The notes under the pieces were generated by a model. The model was not told the origin of the DNA. It saw only the letters and a program-made list of their open reading frames with translations, and searched no databases. A stretch of 9,400 bases of DNA, taken from positions 5,976 to 15,375 of the forward strand of contig DAAV01000134.1 in assembly GCA_001701295.1 (NCBI GenBank), written 5' to 3'. Source of the stretch: Bacteroidales bacterium H10 (lineage in GTDB: Bacteria > Bacteroidota > Bacteroidia > Bacteroidales > Muribaculaceae). Position 1 is the first letter of the stretch. Every line of letters begins with the position of its first letter. This document shows, piece after piece, positions 6,934-9,400 of this stretch. The position numbers and the translations under genes are program-made.

Positions 6934-6941
6934 TAACTTTG
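6934..6941 (+). promoter_or_regulatory. Possible -7 promoter element for the portal-like gene
   Basis: TAACTTTG matches the TAnnTTTG box and would start transcription about 15 bases before ATG 6963. No TTG/TTTG lies about 20 bases upstream, and the element overlaps the right arm of an imperfect hairpin (ACCGA 6902-6906 with TCGGT 6930-6934, then AGG 6909-6911 with CCT 6927-6929). The strong terminator upstream means some promoter must lie between 6817 and 6962; this is the best candidate but is weak. Confidence 0.3.
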
Positions 6942-6962
6942 CCGTTAAAAAGACTTTACAAG

Positions 6963-8498
6963 ATGGAGACAGACAAAAAGAGAGAAGACGAACTGATTTC
7001 ACGGACAGACCTCCGACTGCTTGCGCGTGCGAAAGAATGCTGGGATTTTCTTAAGGATTTCCGCCGGGAAAGGGAGCGTTGCAAAAATTTTACGTATGGC
7101 GATCAATGGAATGATTTTATAGAAGACCGGGGCGTAAGGATGCGGGAATGTGACTATATAGTCAGCCAGGGCAATATGCCTCTGAAGAACAATCTTATAA
7201 GAAGACTTGTGCGCAATGTGCTCGGTGTCTATCGCAATCGCTGGAAAATGCCCCGGTGTGAACGTATCGGATCTGAAGATGGCGGAGAAATCGTCGTAGT
7301 GAACAGTATGCTCGAATATATCAGCGACATAAACCGTTTGGAAGAGGTATATGCCAGAACAATGGAGGAATTCCTGATAAGCGGCCTGGCGGTGCATAAG
7401 AAATGGTATGGACGCAGAAATGGCAATTGTGATTGTCAGACTGATCTGATTTCTCCGTCAAGATTCTTTTTTGACAGATGTAGTTCGGACTTCAGAGGAT
7501 TTGATGTCAGTATTGTCGGAGAGATTCATGAGATGGGGGTGAATGATCTTGTCGCCACGTTTGCAAGAAATCCCCGCGAAGCTGAAACGGTACGGACCGT
7601 TTATGGATTGCCGCCTTCCGGTCATACGGATGTCTTCTGCGCTGTATATGAAGTCTGGGAACGTCACAGACCGATGATGTTGAGATGCCATGACCGTCGA
7701 GACGGCTCCCTGTATACGCTCGGTGACACCGATGAGAAGAAAATAGTTGCCGAGAATATGCGCCGGCGTCTAAAAGGAGAGAAGAGACTGATTGAGACTG
7801 TATGGACTACGGAAGAAGAATGGCACTATGCTTTTCTTACTCCTGACGGGCATGTGTTGAGAGAGGGCCGCTCTCCCTATCCTGACGGCTCGCATCCGTA
7901 TATCATAAAGGCTTATCCTTATATAGACGGAGAGATCCATTCTTTTGTCAGTGATATTATCGATCAGCAGAAATTGACCAACCGGCTGATATCGATGTAC
8001 GACTGGATTTTAAGGGCCTCAGCCAAAGGAGTGCTGCTTTTCCCGGAGGGGTCTTTGCCAGATGGCGTGGATATTAACGAGATTGCCGATGAATGGGGAC
8101 GCTTCAACGGAGTGATAGTATATCGTCCGCGTGCCGGCGTGCCGTTGCCACAGCAGGTCAGTTCCAAATCGGCGGATATCGGAATTACCGAACTTCTGGA
8201 AATACAGATGAAGATGATGGAAGACATTTCCGGTGTCAACGGAGCACTGCAGGGCAAGCTCGAAAGCAACTCGATGAGCGGTACGCTATATAATCAGCAG
8301 ACCCAAAATTCGTTGACCGCACTTGCGGATCTGTTGAGGAGTTTCGATGATTTCGTAATGCAGGCCACCCATGCGGATGTGGCGAATATGCTTAGGTTTT
8401 ACACAAGGGATGTCATCCGGGATATTACCGGAGAATCTGTCGGAAATGGCTTCAACCAATTGAATGCCAAAAACGTTCTAAAACTAACCAACCAATAG
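6963..8498 (+). CDS. P22-like phage portal-type protein, apparently an orphan
   Basis: The product has 511 residues and no signal peptide or membrane helix. Its pattern is that of the P22-like portal proteins common in Bacteroidota phages. It has a charged N-terminal helix, then FTYGDQW (43-49) and GNMPLKNNLIRRLVRNVLGVYR (starting at 71; Asn-Asn then a basic helix). Next are an EEFLISGLAVHK-like segment and RFFFDRCSSDFRGFD, and late the region ISGVNGALQGK (422-432) with SGTLYNQQTQNS (439-450), where such portals have a conserved QQTQ-type helix. In phages, twelve copies form the ring through which DNA enters the capsid. Here the N-terminal and middle parts are present, but the protein stops about 60 residues after QQTQ, so the C-terminal part may be shortened. 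No terminase, capsid or tail gene is visible. ATG 6963 was chosen over the upstream TTG 6939. It may be a decaying prophage remnant or a recruited gene. Confidence 0.72.
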   Translation: METDKKREDELISRTDLRLLARAKECWDFLKDFRRERERCKNFTYGDQWNDFIEDRGVRMRECDYIVSQGNMPLKNNLIRRLVRNVLGVYRNRWKMPRCERIGSEDGGEIVVVNSMLEYISDINRLEEVYARTMEEFLISGLAVHKKWYGRRNGNCDCQTDLISPSRFFFDRCSSDFRGFDVSIVGEIHEMGVNDLVATFARNPREAETVRTVYGLPPSGHTDVFCAVYEVWERHRPMMLRCHDRRDGSLYTLGDTDEKKIVAENMRRRLKGEKRLIETVWTTEEEWHYAFLTPDGHVLREGRSPYPDGSHPYIIKAYPYIDGEIHSFVSDIIDQQKLTNRLISMYDWILRASAKGVLLFPEGSLPDGVDINEIADEWGRFNGVIVYRPRAGVPLPQQVSSKSADIGITELLEIQMKMMEDISGVNGALQGKLESNSMSGTLYNQQTQNSLTALADLLRSFDDFVMQATHADVANMLRFYTRDVIRDITGESVGNGFNQLNAKNVLKLTNQ

Positions 8499-8505
8499 AA
8501 CCACT

Positions 8506-9400
8506 ATGAAATATGTCAATTCCGGCAACGGACAAATGCCGTTCATATCGTTGTTGGCGATTCTGTCTATATCGCTGACCATAAACTTGCCCGGTCTGGC
8601 TGTCTCCCCGATGCTCGGCAAGCTTCACCATATCTTTGATTCAAGCGAACTGGAGTCGCAGCTCATCACGAGTCTGCCTAATCTTGTCATGATTCCGGTA
8701 GTGCTGATAGCCGGACGTATCGCCACTCCCCGCTGGCAGACAGCTGTTTTGACCACAGGCCTGTCGATATTTTTTGCCAGCGGTGTGATAAGTCTTTTTG
8801 CCGACAGTATGGGACTGCTGATACTTCTCGGTTGTATGGGAGGCATAGGATGCGGACTTGTGGTGCCGATCGCGGCCGGCTATATTTCCGAATGGTTCAT
8901 GGGCCGTTCCCGGCAGAGGGATCTCGGTCTGAAGTCCACTACATCCAACACGATGGTTATTCTTGCCAATGTTTATGTCGGCTGGATAGCCGCCCATAAC
9001 TGGCATGCCGCGTTTGCAGTCTATCTTGTGCCGTTGATTCCGCTGTGTCTTGTGCCTTTTATGACACAGAGATATATAAAAAATCACAGAAAGCTGGATA
9101 CTTCCGTTTCCGCCGGTCAGGATAACACGGCTTCGACTGCCGATCATTTCCAGGGCCGGGAATCGCTTAATCTTGTGATAGCCCTGATTGTGTTATATAT
9201 GATTCTTACATATTGCACCACTTCGATATCATATTACGCGCCTTTCATGATGGATAAGTATGGCATGGACACTACCCAGGTAGGTGTGGTCACGGCCGCC
9301 TATTATCTGATGGTGGCTGTATCCGGCGCGTTCGTAGGAAAATTAAAGAAGCTTTTCGGACGCCCTGTCATGTTCATATGTCTTGGTCTCTGTGCTGTCT
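8506..9400 (+). CDS. MFS-family transporter, N-terminal part (3' end outside window)
   Basis: The frame is open from ATG 8506 to the window edge, giving 298 residues without a stop. The translation starts MKYVNSGNGQMPFISLLAIL and has repeated hydrophobic helices. These include about 13-35, 55-70, 80-97 and 103-125 (GLLILLGCMGGIGCGLVVPI), then pairs after residue 150 and again after about 225 (LNLVIALIVLYMILTYC). A basic, polar loop at about 188-222 fits the central cytoplasmic loop between the two six-helix halves. GRIATPRWQ after helix 2 and GKLKKLFGRP after helix 8 match the loop 2-3 and 8-9 motifs (G-x-x-x-D/R-x-x-G-R-R/K) of the major facilitator superfamily. The substrate cannot be told from sequence. 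It lies 7 bases after the portal-like gene with no terminator between them, so both are probably on one transcript. Confidence 0.88.
   Translation, partial: MKYVNSGNGQMPFISLLAILSISLTINLPGLAVSPMLGKLHHIFDSSELESQLITSLPNLVMIPVVLIAGRIATPRWQTAVLTTGLSIFFASGVISLFADSMGLLILLGCMGGIGCGLVVPIAAGYISEWFMGRSRQRDLGLKSTTSNTMVILANVYVGWIAAHNWHAAFAVYLVPLIPLCLVPFMTQRYIKNHRKLDTSVSAGQDNTASTADHFQGRESLNLVIALIVLYMILTYCTTSISYYAPFMMDKYGMDTTQVGVVTAAYYLMVAVSGAFVGKLKKLFGRPVMFICLGLCAV

Noticed and set aside
6817..6962. Short coding trace or leader peptide before the portal-like gene
   Set aside because: A frame reading DKDAVKKTFGNFAVKKTLQD exists, but it follows a stop codon and runs out of frame into the portal gene; no start codon or family resemblance supports it.
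8641..9147. A 168-residue open frame on the minus strand
   Set aside because: It is opposite the MFS transporter frame, which has clear membrane helices and MFS loop motifs; the minus frame is rich in Cys/His/Arg without a domain.

Overview
The window looks like Bacteroidales chromosome (Bacteroides/Muribaculaceae-type). Three things point there: an operon pairing a sigma-54 activator with an LptE-family lipoprotein, a YPYF/TPR-like protein and SecG; promoters of the Bacteroidota type (TTTG, 20 bases, TAnnTTTG); and a large secreted protein with BspA-like leucine-rich repeats, FN3-like repeats and a C-terminal sorting-type tail. No rRNA, tRNA, CRISPR array or insertion sequence was seen.

Layout. 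(1) 2-340 (+): the 3' end of an NAD kinase gene. A perfect 20-bp hairpin at 364-407 lies between it and the convergent operon and can terminate both. (2) 423-3247 (-): a compact four-gene operon, in transcription order sigma-54-type activator, lptE, small TPR-like protein, secG. Its promoter is at 3284-3316. It joins transcription control, outer-membrane LPS assembly and inner-membrane protein export. (3) 3248-3823: a 576-base divergent intergenic region. A second near-ideal promoter at 3386-3417 faces right. It is followed by about 330 bases of hairpin-rich sequence that I read as non-coding and that ends in a terminator-like structure (3659-3750), before the next start codon. (4) 3824-6751 (+): a large secreted surface protein, closed by a strong terminator at 6781-6816. 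(5) 6963-8498 (+): a protein resembling the portal (head-tail connector) of P22-like and Bacteroidota tailed phages, with no other phage gene in view. It is followed 7 bases later by (6) 8506-9400 (+): an MFS transporter cut by the window edge.

Regions 1 and 2 are ordinary housekeeping chromosome. The items most worth following are the long structured leader before the surface-protein gene and the lone portal-like gene apparently co-transcribed with a transporter gene. Both are inferences from sequence only; no database search was possible.
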